Below, in pieces: positions 22,585 through 30,640 of a DNA stretch of 64,000 bases. The notes beneath the pieces are model-generated. The model did not search any database, had not been told where the DNA came from, and saw nothing but the letters and a program-made list of their open reading frames with translations. A program made the translations under genes and the position numbers. Where the stretch lies: contig DATJLU010000146.1 of assembly GCA_035509275.1 (NCBI GenBank), positions 68,939 to 132,938 of the forward strand, written 5' to 3'. The DNA comes from DAHUYF01 sp035509275 (GTDB lineage Bacteria; Pseudomonadota; Alphaproteobacteria; ATCC43930; CGMCC-115725). Position 1 is the stretch's first letter. The number at the start of each line of letters is the position of its first letter.

Positions 22585-24921
22585 TCAGTGCTGGCCGTAG
22601 GGGAATGATTCGAGCGAGAAGGCGGCGTGCAGCGGGGCCGCGCGCGGATGGTCGCGCAGGAAATCATCGGGGTAGTAACCGAGGTTGAGCGCGCCCTGGC
22701 GCTCGAGGAACCGCATCTCCCCGACCAGCTCCTGCGTCGGCAGATTGGCTTCGGTGCCGGTATCGGGTCGGCGCCAATCGACGGATTGCAGCTCGAACAG
22801 CGTGTGCGACAGGCCGTCCGGCCGCTCCCGCGCCGCAACGACCAGGCGGCCGAGCCACGCCATCGGATCCCCGGGCACCTGCTCGAGCCGGGGCATCGCC
22901 ATCACCGCGACGAGGTCGTAGCTGGCGAGGAAGCGGTCATAGTCCTGCGCGAACCAGGCGCGGCTCGCCCTATCGAGCATGGGGCGGGCATAGAGATTGC
23001 GCGCGGTGTGCATCGGCGTGCGCAGCCGCCGCACCCGCGCCGCCAGCTCGCGCGTGAACGCGATCAGCGCGTCGGTCTTGAGCTCGGTCCACCGCGCGAA
23101 CAGCGCCGGGTCGGCGCGCAGCTTGGCAATGTCGCCCGGCAATCCGGCCGCTTCATAGGCCTTGAGCGCGGCCGGACTGGCATCCTCGAAATCGGAGAGG
23201 ACCGCGTCGTCATGAAACAGCAGCCCTTCGAAGGCGGCATGCGCGGCGAGATCCTCATAAAGCGCGCCGATCCGCTGGCGCACGGCCGGATCGAACGGCG
23301 AGAGCCGCTGGTATTGCGCGGCATCGACGCCGCTCTGCGGCGGCGCGCCCGACGCCGCCTCGCCGGTCTTCGGCGGGCGCCACGCGGTGACGTGCTGCAG
23401 CCCCGCGCCCGCCGCGCCGAAATCGAAGGCGAGAACCGGCATCCAGGCCCAGACCTTGACATGCGCGCGGGTGCGCAGCTGCCAGGCGGCGCGGTTGAAG
23501 AGGTCGGCGCGCATCGGCAGCTCGCGGTTCGGGAAATAGACCGCGCGGGCGAGACCGTCGCCTTGGGGATCGGCGAAGGCCTGGAGGAAGACGGTGTTGA
23601 CCTGAAGATCGTGGATGCGCTGCACCAGCGCGCCGAGATTGCGTTCCTGCTGCGCCGGATTGGGGTCGTAGACCTGGTCGAGATCGACCTGCACGGCGCG
23701 GACCGGGCCATGCGTCGACAGGTCGTGCAGCTCGGCGATGAAGTCGGTGAGGTCGGGATCGTCCTTGACGAGGTGTCGCGGAAGCGAGGATAGGTCCGCG
23801 ACATTGGCCGGCGCATCGGTCAGCGTCAGGGTGATCGGCAGGCCCTGCGCGCGCTGAATGTCGATCGCCAGCCGGCTGTGCTCGCCATAGGGCCAGACGG
23901 TCACGCGGGGCGCGCGGCCGAGCTCGCGCTTGAAGGTCGCGACCGCGGCGGCGGTGTCGCCGGCGATCCGCGCCTCATAGGCGGCGGCGTCCTCGTAGCC
24001 GCCGCTCTTGGTCCAGCGCCGGCTCACCACGGCCGGCTCTTCGTTGCCTTGCGGGTTGGCGGGAATGCCCCGGTGCAGGTCGAAAGTGTGCGAGGCGATC
24101 TCGACGAGCCCGGAGGCTGCGACCTCGCGGACCTGGTCCCAGGTCATGAACATGTCGCGCGGCTCGTTGAGGTCGCCGTAGCGGACCGTGGCGGTCGGGC
24201 CGCCTTTCAGCCACGACGCTTCGACCGCGAGCACGGCGGGCACGCCCATCGCCTTCAGGATCGGAAAGGCGCGCGTGTAGAAGCTTTCGTAACCGTCGTC
24301 GAAGGTGACGAGATAGGCCTTGTCCGGCAGCTTTTTCCGGCCCTCATGCGCGGCCACCACATCGTCGATCGACACGGCGTGAAACCCGTTGCGCCGCAGC
24401 CAATCGAGCTGCTCGACGAAATTACCGGTGGAAACCCCGACATAGCGCTGGTCGGGATCCTTGTCCTCGATGTTGTGGTAACAGAGCGCAAAGAACGCCG
24501 GCACCGCCGCCGGCGCCGGCGGCGGCTTCGCCGATGCTGCGGTGCCGAGCGCCGCAAGGATGATGACGACGAGCACCGCTACGGCTGCCGAGCGCGCCGC
24601 GCTCAGGATGAGGAAACTTTCTTTGTGCCACCAAGAAACTTCCTCATCCTGAGCTTGTCGAAGGACGCACTTTGGATTTGCAGCGGGATTGCTTGATCGC
24701 TCGGCCCCGCGGGCGCCAGGGCTATCGGATATAGATTCACCACGGAGGCACGGAGAACACGGAGAACCGCGGTTTTGGCGCGCGAAGCGCGCTTTTCTTC
24801 CCTGCTCCGTGACCTCCGTGTCTCTGTGGTGAATCTTTTCTAACGGGGCGGCAGGACCTGCTGTCGCCCTGCTGAGAAAGCGGCGGTCCGTTGCGGCGCT
24901 ATGCTGTGCTTGGGCAAGCAT
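22585..24921 (-). CDS. pgaB: PNAG N-deacetylase PgaB, with repeat-encoded N-terminus
   Basis: Periplasmic enzyme that partly deacetylates PNAG so it can be exported. The polysaccharide deacetylase domain shows FALCYHNIE, LVTFDDGYESFYTRAF and ASHTFDLH (metal ligands), followed by the PgaB C-terminal glycosidase-like domain. The start is odd. The hydrophobic signal segment (LLVVIILAALG-type, near base 24570) has no ATG or TTG before it until the ATG at 24921, which lies three bases after the pgaA stop with GGAAG upstream. That start adds ~100 residues read entirely through two repeat elements. The GTG at 24576 inside the signal segment is the only other in-frame start and leaves no basic n-region. 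The core protein is secure; the N-terminus is not. Confidence 0.9.
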   Translation of the reverse strand: MLAQAQHSAATDRRFLSRATAGPAAPLEKIHHRDTEVTEQGRKARFARQNRGSPCSPCLRGESISDSPGARGAERSSNPAANPKCVLRQAQDEEVSWWHKESFLILSAARSAAVAVLVVIILAALGTAASAKPPPAPAAVPAFFALCYHNIEDKDPDQRYVGVSTGNFVEQLDWLRRNGFHAVSIDDVVAAHEGRKKLPDKAYLVTFDDGYESFYTRAFPILKAMGVPAVLAVEASWLKGGPTATVRYGDLNEPRDMFMTWDQVREVAASGLVEIASHTFDLHRGIPANPQGNEEPAVVSRRWTKSGGYEDAAAYEARIAGDTAAAVATFKRELGRAPRVTVWPYGEHSRLAIDIQRAQGLPITLTLTDAPANVADLSSLPRHLVKDDPDLTDFIAELHDLSTHGPVRAVQVDLDQVYDPNPAQQERNLGALVQRIHDLQVNTVFLQAFADPQGDGLARAVYFPNRELPMRADLFNRAAWQLRTRAHVKVWAWMPVLAFDFGAAGAGLQHVTAWRPPKTGEAASGAPPQSGVDAAQYQRLSPFDPAVRQRIGALYEDLAAHAAFEGLLFHDDAVLSDFEDASPAALKAYEAAGLPGDIAKLRADPALFARWTELKTDALIAFTRELAARVRRLRTPMHTARNLYARPMLDRASRAWFAQDYDRFLASYDLVAVMAMPRLEQVPGDPMAWLGRLVVAARERPDGLSHTLFELQSVDWRRPDTGTEANLPTQELVGEMRFLERQGALNLGYYPDDFLRDHPRAAPLHAAFSLESFPYGQH
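24602..24667. repeat. CTCATCCTGAG-type palindromic repeat
   Basis: A 14-bp perfect arm CTCAGGATGAGGAA (24602-24615) pairs with 24640-24653; pairing continues with one bulge to about 21 bp around the loop TGTGCCACC. It is followed by GAGCTTGTCGAAGGACG, the usual tail of this repeat class in Proteobacteria. It lies exactly where the pgaB ribosome site and signal n-region would be expected. Confidence 0.75.
24734..24835. repeat. Nested hairpin repeat, copy C
   Basis: Outer arms TTCACCACGGAGGCACGGAG (24736-24755) and its complement at 24814-24833 with two mismatches; centre GGCGCGC-GAA-GCGCGC at 24777-24792. It lies 85-190 bases inside the long open frame of pgaB, downstream of pgaA. Copy C differs from A and B by a shorter central match and the two arm changes. 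Confidence 0.85.
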
Positions 24922-24924
24922 GCG

Positions 24925-27399
24925 CTAGAACTTCCAAGCGAGGTGGAGGTCGAGCGTGACGGCGTTCTGATAGACGCCGTCATAGGTCTGGCGGCCGAAG
25001 CCGAGCCCGGACGCGATGCGAAGCCCGTCGGTCTCGATGCTCTGCTCGTAGCGCGCCGACCAGGCGAAGGAGGTCGCGAAGTCGCGCTCCCAATAAGGGC
25101 CGGCGGCCAGGGTGACGCCGTGCTCCCAGCTGAACTGGTAGCGGCGCAGCAGGATCTGGCGTGCCGCGAGCCCGGCGGTGCCGAGCGCGTCGTTACGTGG
25201 ATTGTAATAAGGCGCATCGCCCCGCGTGTTGCGCGACGTGCCGAGATCGCCGATGCCGTCGAGGCTGAGATGCGGCGCGGTGAACAGCCTTTCGCGCCAG
25301 ACGAAGCCGAGATTGGTCCGCTCATTGCCGTCGGAGAAGGGCGCCTGCTCCAGGAACGCCTTGGCGTCACGCGATTCGCTCTCCCGCCAGTCGGCGGTGA
25401 GCGTGGCGGAGTCGGCGCTGATGCCGTTCTTGAGGGCGCGCAGCGGCGTGTCGGTCGAGAAGATCTCGCCCGCTGCGCCAAGCCGCCATTGATCGTCGCC
25501 GCGCCAAGCCAGGGCGAGCTTGCCGCCGCCATGATCGGTGCCGTCCTGCGTCGCGCGCGCCTCCGCCGAAGCGTCGAAGAGCGGGCCGGCATATTCCACG
25601 CCGGTGCCGTAAGTGCGGCCGGTATAGTTGCCTTCGGGCAACCGCTGATGCGCCACGTCCCACGCGACGAAGGCGCGCCAGTATTCGGCAAAGGGCGGTG
25701 AGAACAGCTGCAGCCCGGTGGCGAGACCGTTTCCGCCATTGATGTTGGTCGGCGACGTCCACACCCGCTCCGCGAACAGGCGCAGCTCCGCCCGCTGCCT
25801 TAGATCCGCTTCGCGCTGGAGCCGCCGGACTTCGCTGTTCTCCGGCAGGCGTTGCGCCAGGTCGCTCGTCGCCGCTTCGAATTCCGGCCAATCCTGCAGG
25901 TCGAAATCGTCCTGCGCCTCGGCGATGTCGATCTCGGCATCCGGCGAGCCCTGGGCGCGCGCGATTTGCAGCGTCCCTTCCGAACGCCGTGGCCAGCCGC
26001 GCGCCTCATAGGTCTCGGCGAGGTCGGCGAGCAGCTCGCTGTTGTTGGGCGCCCGCGCGCTCATCGCCGAAAAGCGCCGGTCCGCCTCCGCCAGCTCTCC
26101 GGCGTAAAGCCGCGCATTGGCGGCGGCGACGTCGGCGGCGAGCTTGTCGGGGTTCGCCACCGGATCGGGCGAGCCCTTCAGCGGAATCCAGGGCGACGTC
26201 GTGGCGGCGGTCGCGTCGACGACCTGGAAGGCGGCGTCGAACTCCTCGGTTTCGACCAAGGCGTGAAACAGGCCGAGCCGCGCCTGAACGTTCCTCGGTT
26301 CCGTCTCCACGACCCGGCGATAGAGGTCGCGCGCCGTCTCCGGCTGGCGCAAGGCGAGATAGGCGCCGGCTGCCGCCTGCAATGCATAGGCCGGGACGGC
26401 GACCCCGCTGCGCGCGAGCGATTCGTACTCGGCGACGGCATCGCGCATGCGCGCGCGATCGAAATAGGCGACGATGCGGTCGCAGCGGGCGCGCCGCAGC
26501 GCGCCGGCGGCCTCGGGTCCCGCGGCCGAGAAACGCGCGATGAGCCGGTCGAGAGCGGCGATCGCGCGGTCGGCGGCGGCAAAGCGCCGCGGCTCCGCGA
26601 CCGGCTCGACCGCATCCCAGCGCACCAGATCGGCGGCCGCGTCGCCCATGAGCCGCGAGGTCTCCGCCGCGGTGAGCAGCCCGGGATGCGCCGCGGCGAG
26701 GTCCAGCGCGACATCGGGGGCGCCCATCGCATCGATGGCGAGCGCTTTCTGCCGCAGCGCTTCGCGGTCGGCCGGCGCGACATCGAGCGCGCGCTGGGCG
26801 TAGTGCAGCGCGTCGACAGGACGGCCCGCCGCTTCGGCGGCATAGGCGGCGGCGATGAGCAGGTCGACCGATTCGCGCGAGCCCGTCAGCGCCCGGCGAA
26901 CCTCCACATCCGCCGCCTTGGCCTGACCCGCGTCGACAAGGGTTTCGATCTCGCCCGCACGGAATCGCGGATCGCCCGGGAAGCGGATGATTCCGTCGCG
27001 GTAGAGGCTGAGCGCGCTGGCGTAGTGGTGCTCGAAGCGCTGCGCCTGCGCCACCGCCAGGACGACGTAGTCCGCCCGGGCTTTGCGGGGAAGCGCGCGA
27101 AATCGCCGGATCGCTTCTTGATCCCGCCCGGCCCAGGTGAGGACCACGACGAGATCGCCGGCAAGCGCAGCGTCGTTCGGCGTCTGCCGCGCCAGCCGCT
27201 CGAGAATGCTTAGCGCTTCGGCGGTTTTTCCGCGCCGGGCGAGGGCGATGGCCGCGTCGCGCGTGCCGCCGGACGGCGGCAGGGGTCGGCTCGGGCCATC
27301 CTTCTCAGTCGGTTCCGCCGCGGCGCGGGCCTCGCCCATCAGCGAAACAACAATAAGTCCGAGAAGGGCGAGGCGAAGGAGATGAACAACATCCGCCAT
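24925..27399 (-). CDS. pgaA: PNAG outer-membrane porin PgaA
   Basis: Outer-membrane exporter of poly-N-acetylglucosamine (824 aa). A signal peptide (LLRLALLGLIVVSLMGEARA) leads into a periplasmic TPR superhelix of roughly 450 residues (repeats with AxxL..A..P spacing). After it comes a C-terminal beta-barrel of about 290 residues, beginning near AERVWTSPTNINGGNG. The chain ends in Trp-Lys-Phe, the terminal aromatic expected for Bam-dependent insertion. First gene of the pgaABCD run. Length and domain order match PgaA. No promoter was fixed with confidence in the 213-bp gap upstream. Confidence 0.92.
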   Translation of the reverse strand: MADVVHLLRLALLGLIVVSLMGEARAAAEPTEKDGPSRPLPPSGGTRDAAIALARRGKTAEALSILERLARQTPNDAALAGDLVVVLTWAGRDQEAIRRFRALPRKARADYVVLAVAQAQRFEHHYASALSLYRDGIIRFPGDPRFRAGEIETLVDAGQAKAADVEVRRALTGSRESVDLLIAAAYAAEAAGRPVDALHYAQRALDVAPADREALRQKALAIDAMGAPDVALDLAAAHPGLLTAAETSRLMGDAAADLVRWDAVEPVAEPRRFAAADRAIAALDRLIARFSAAGPEAAGALRRARCDRIVAYFDRARMRDAVAEYESLARSGVAVPAYALQAAAGAYLALRQPETARDLYRRVVETEPRNVQARLGLFHALVETEEFDAAFQVVDATAATTSPWIPLKGSPDPVANPDKLAADVAAANARLYAGELAEADRRFSAMSARAPNNSELLADLAETYEARGWPRRSEGTLQIARAQGSPDAEIDIAEAQDDFDLQDWPEFEAATSDLAQRLPENSEVRRLQREADLRQRAELRLFAERVWTSPTNINGGNGLATGLQLFSPPFAEYWRAFVAWDVAHQRLPEGNYTGRTYGTGVEYAGPLFDASAEARATQDGTDHGGGKLALAWRGDDQWRLGAAGEIFSTDTPLRALKNGISADSATLTADWRESESRDAKAFLEQAPFSDGNERTNLGFVWRERLFTAPHLSLDGIGDLGTSRNTRGDAPYYNPRNDALGTAGLAARQILLRRYQFSWEHGVTLAAGPYWERDFATSFAWSARYEQSIETDGLRIASGLGFGRQTYDGVYQNAVTLDLHLAWKF

Positions 27400-27612
27400 T
27401 CTGGGGCGCTATCAACCTTCGGCTCGAAGCGACGGCTTCTGCCGCACGCAGGCGAAGAATGAGTCTCAGATTCTAAAAATTCATGAGCGAAACCAGCGGT
27501 GCGCGACCGGAAGTTTTACCAGCGCATGCGTCCGCCACCGGAGGTCGCACTGCTCGCTTGACAGGAGAGTGGATGAGCAATTTTTGAGAGAAGAACGCTG
27601 CGCTTGCGCTGC

Positions 27613-28335
27613 TCAGCCGCCGAGCGGCGCCGGGTGGGCGCTGCTGATCTCGACGAGGAATTTGCGTCGCATCGCCCGGCCGAAATCCTTGAAGCCCAAA
27701 GCCGGCGCAAGAAAAGCGTCGGGCCCGCCGACGACATGGTCGCGGTACCACGACTCCAAGGTTGTCGCCTCGTCGCCCTCGAGAATCGGCAGCCCGTTGA
27801 TGGTGACGCCGCTGGCAACCAGCGCATCGCGAACGCTGTCGACGTTCGTCGCGGGATTGCAATTGTCGTGGCCGTCGCCGGAGACGTCGACGATCGTGCG
27901 CTGCGCGGGCGCCGGCAGGAAAGGCAGGACCTTGCCGCTGATGACGTTCAACGCCGCGGCCATGCAGGTGAACTGATCGTCGGCCCGCGGCGCCTGCCGG
28001 ACGCTGGTGGCGAAAGCGCGCGCATCGTCGGCGCTGGCGATCAGCCGCCAGGGCACGACCTCGGTCGTCCGGTCCGACCATTCCACCAGCGTCGCGAAGA
28101 TCGCCCGATGCGGTCCCGCCAGAATCGCGGCTTGCACGGCCGGGTCCTCGAAAGCGCGCGCGATGCCCTCCATCTGCAGCGCAAACCGCTCTTCCGTCAC
28201 CGAGCCCGACACATCGACGGCGAGGACGAGGGCCAGATCGGCCTTCTCGGCTTGCGCCTCGGCCGCGCTCGTCCAGGCGGAGATCACCGCGACGATCAGC
28301 GCTGCCACGCAGAGCAGGCGGGTCACGGCGCTCAT
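27613..28335 (-). CDS. Exported DUF1194 (vWA-like) protein
   Basis: Exported protein of 240 aa: signal peptide (LLCVAALIVAVISAWTSAAEA), then a DUF1194 domain that resembles a von Willebrand A fold, with the MIDAS-type start LALVLAVDVSGSVTEERF and a later VDVSGDGHDN. It probably binds a metal ion and a protein partner in the periplasm. The ATG at 28335 overlaps the stop of the pentapeptide gene (ATGA); the frame runs far upstream but only as a shadow of that gene. Related proteins are widespread in Alphaproteobacteria with no assigned role. Confidence 0.88.
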   Translation of the reverse strand: MSAVTRLLCVAALIVAVISAWTSAAEAQAEKADLALVLAVDVSGSVTEERFALQMEGIARAFEDPAVQAAILAGPHRAIFATLVEWSDRTTEVVPWRLIASADDARAFATSVRQAPRADDQFTCMAAALNVISGKVLPFLPAPAQRTIVDVSGDGHDNCNPATNVDSVRDALVASGVTINGLPILEGDEATTLESWYRDHVVGGPDAFLAPALGFKDFGRAMRRKFLVEISSAHPAPLGG

Positions 28336-29108
28336 CGATTCGCATCCGGCTTCGGCAAGCCGCTGGCGTCGCTCAGCACCGCTTCGGCGATGTTGGCGCC
28401 GGCGAGATTGGCCCCGGTGAGGTCGGCACCGGTCAGATCGGCGTGAAACAGGTCGGCATGCGACAAATCGGCGCCGGTCAACCGGGCGCCGGCGAGATGC
28501 GCGAAGGCGAGGCGGACGCCGCGCAGCTCTGCGCGGGAGAGATCGGCGCGGGTGAGATCGCCGCCGGAGAGGTCGGTGTAGAGGTTGATGAAGAGCTGGC
28601 CGCTGCGGCCGGCGCCGGTGCGCAGCTGCGTCAGATTGGCGCCGCGCAGATCGGCGCGGCCCAGCCGCACCACAACCAGAGCCCCCGACAGATTGGCGCC
28701 GGCGAAGTTCGGTGGTTTGCCCTGCGAGATGTCCAAGGTGGCGTAAGCCACCGCCGCGTAGAGGCTGGCATGCGACAAATTGGCGTGGGCGAAATTCGTC
28801 CGGATGATCACGGTGTGATCGAGATCGGCGCCGCTGAGGTCCGCGCCGGACAGATCCGCATCCCTGAGATCGGCGCCGTAGAGATTGACGTCGCGCAGAT
28901 CGGCTTGATGAAAATCGAGGCCGCTCAAATCGAGATAGCTGAGGTCGCGATGCGCGAGCGTCGGCGGGTGTCCGGGCGTCGCCGCGGCGAGCGCCGTGCC
29001 CACATCCCTGAGCGTCGCCGGCTGACGCGACGCCGCCCCATCGCCGGCTCCCCCCAGCAGAACCGCCAGCGCCACCCCGAGCCACACCCGCCGCCCTGCC
29101 ATGGCCAT
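28332..29108 (-). CDS. Exported pentapeptide-repeat protein
   Basis: Protein of 258 aa with a signal peptide (GRRVWLGVALAVLLGGAGDG) and a long right-handed quadrilateral beta-helix. It has dozens of A(D/N)Lxx units, in two blocks (about residues 55-115 and 135-245), e.g. LSGADLSGADLDHTVI and TGADLTGANLAGANIA, split by a short non-repeat stretch. Such helices mimic double-stranded DNA in some cytosolic proteins, but here the export signal points to a periplasmic scaffold. It lies 24 bases after the TTC38-type gene and overlaps the DUF1194 start, so all three are probably one transcript. Confidence 0.9.
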   Translation of the reverse strand: MAMAGRRVWLGVALAVLLGGAGDGAASRQPATLRDVGTALAAATPGHPPTLAHRDLSYLDLSGLDFHQADLRDVNLYGADLRDADLSGADLSGADLDHTVIIRTNFAHANLSHASLYAAVAYATLDISQGKPPNFAGANLSGALVVVRLGRADLRGANLTQLRTGAGRSGQLFINLYTDLSGGDLTRADLSRAELRGVRLAFAHLAGARLTGADLSHADLFHADLTGADLTGANLAGANIAEAVLSDASGLPKPDANR

Positions 29109-29132
29109 CCCGAGATGCTAACAGAGACGCAC

Positions 29133-30482
29133 CTACTCCCCAAACCGCCTGACCGCCTCCCCATACCCGACCCTCTGCTCCATCGGCATCGCATAGGGCG
29201 CCGCCGCCCGCGCGAGCAGCCGCCGGACATCCTCGCCGCGCTCCGCCCTGACCGCCGAATCGAGAAACAGCTGGTGCAACACGTCCTGTTGCGCGTGGCT
29301 GCCGCCGAGGCGGTACATCTGGTCGAGAACCGGCGTCATGAGATCGACGGCACGGCCGTACTCGCCCTGACGATGCGCCAGCACCGCCGCCGAGACCGGC
29401 ACGGCAATGGTGCCGACGATGTGCGCAACGCTTCCGGCGCCGGTTCCGAAATCGCGCATCGCCGCGAGCAGGCGTTGCGCTGCCTCGTAGCGCCCGGTTG
29501 CGGCGAGCGCCATCATCCAATGCGGCTGGGTGAAGGCCGAGAGGCAATCGCCGATGCGCGGCTCCGCCTTGTCGGCCATCTCGGTCCAGCGCTCGCCGAC
29601 ATCGACGCCTTGACGCTCGAGGCGGAACAGCATCGATGCCGCGTTCTGCACATCGATATAAAGGTCGGGCAGCGCTTGTGTCAGCGGCGAAGCAAGGTCG
29701 CGGAACCGCCGATCGTAGAGCGCGAGCACCGCCTCGACATCGCGCTCTTCCAGATGGAACAGCGCGCGATGCCACCAGAGGTGATGGATGAAGCTGTTGC
29801 CCCCGGCGAAGTATCGCTCATGCTTTGCCAGCAGATCGATGCCGTCGCGCTGGCGGCCCTGCATCTCCATGACATGGGCGATGGCGTGCACGCCCCAGAG
29901 ATCGCCCGGGTCGATCTCCAAGGCGGCCCAGCCGGACGGCTCCGCCGCCGCGTAGTGGCCGCATTCCTCATCGGCAAAGCAGCGACAGGAGAGGATCGTG
30001 CCATAGCCCGGCATCCCCCGATCCCATTTCGGCAAGACCTGCTCGACCGAAGCCCGCATCGCCGCGCGTCGGCCAAGCCAGAAATTGATGAAATGGGCAA
30101 GGCGGAAGGCGAGAACATCGGTCGGATGCTCCCGGGCAAGGTCGTCCCAGATCGCCAGACTGCGGTCGATATCGCCGCCGATCCAGGCATCGAGCGCGCC
30201 GACATGCTCTCGTTCCCGCGCCGTCGCTTTCGCTGTCATCGCGCGCGCGGTACGCGCCGCCTCGCGCGCGACCGGGACATTGGCTTGCTTGAACGGCAGC
30301 ATCGCCAGATACCCGGCCATGCAATGCGCCAGACCGAACGCGGGATCGGCCGCAAGGCTATGCGCGATATGCTGGGCCGCATCGGCGCGATATTTCAGAT
30401 AAGCCAGCACCGCCCGATCCAAGCTCGCCGCCGCGTCACGGGAGGAGGTTGAGATCGGCAGCCCATGCTGGTCCTGAAGCAT
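29133..30482 (-). CDS. TTC38-like tetratricopeptide protein
   Basis: Cytosolic helical-repeat protein of 449 aa matching the TTC38 family, known in bacteria and animals. Recognisable phrases are ATAREREHVGALDAWIGGD near residue 80, PTDVLAFRLAHFINFWLG near 115, the LWGVHAIAHVMEMQGR motif near 190 and HHLWWHRALFHLEERD near 230. No catalytic residues are known for the family; the His-rich HAIAHVME and WWHRALFH motifs are intriguing. The ATG at 30482 is preferred (AGGAGA about eight bases upstream) over a frame opening at 30512. Confidence 0.85.
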   Translation of the reverse strand: MLQDQHGLPISTSSRDAAASLDRAVLAYLKYRADAAQHIAHSLAADPAFGLAHCMAGYLAMLPFKQANVPVAREAARTARAMTAKATAREREHVGALDAWIGGDIDRSLAIWDDLAREHPTDVLAFRLAHFINFWLGRRAAMRASVEQVLPKWDRGMPGYGTILSCRCFADEECGHYAAAEPSGWAALEIDPGDLWGVHAIAHVMEMQGRQRDGIDLLAKHERYFAGGNSFIHHLWWHRALFHLEERDVEAVLALYDRRFRDLASPLTQALPDLYIDVQNAASMLFRLERQGVDVGERWTEMADKAEPRIGDCLSAFTQPHWMMALAATGRYEAAQRLLAAMRDFGTGAGSVAHIVGTIAVPVSAAVLAHRQGEYGRAVDLMTPVLDQMYRLGGSHAQQDVLHQLFLDSAVRAERGEDVRRLLARAAAPYAMPMEQRVGYGEAVRRFGE

Positions 30483-30506
30483 CGCCGTAGTCTCCTGTCC
30501 GGGGCC

Positions 30507-30590
30507 CCCCACCTCACCCCTACCCCTCTCCGCCCCTCAGGGGCGGAGAGGGAGGGACCCATCGCGAAGCGATGGGAGGGTGAGGTGGGG
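30507..30590. repeat. Three-way-junction palindromic repeat
   Basis: A perfect cruciform-like element. The outer stem CCCCACCTCACCC (30507-30519) pairs with 30578-30590. Inside it lie a 13-bp stem CCCTCTCCGCCCC (30524-30536) with 30540-30552, and an 8-bp stem CCCATCGC (30558-30565) with 30569-30576. It sits between the cyclase-ATPase gene and the TPR gene and may end or stabilise transcripts. Its relatives are at 35083 and, for the core stem only, at 4394. Confidence 0.85.
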
Positions 30591-30640
30591 TCGCCGACAA
30601 TGCAGATCATGTGCCCGCAAAGCGGCGCCGCCATACAAAA

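Noticed and set aside
17309..24835. Three spaced repeats as a CRISPR array
   Set aside because: The copies are kilobases apart with genes between them and are themselves nested hairpins; there are no spacers or cas genes.
27613..29775. 720-codon frame ending in DUF1194
   Set aside because: Only the part from the ATG at 28335 has a signal peptide and DUF1194. The rest is a shadow of the pentapeptide and TPR genes.
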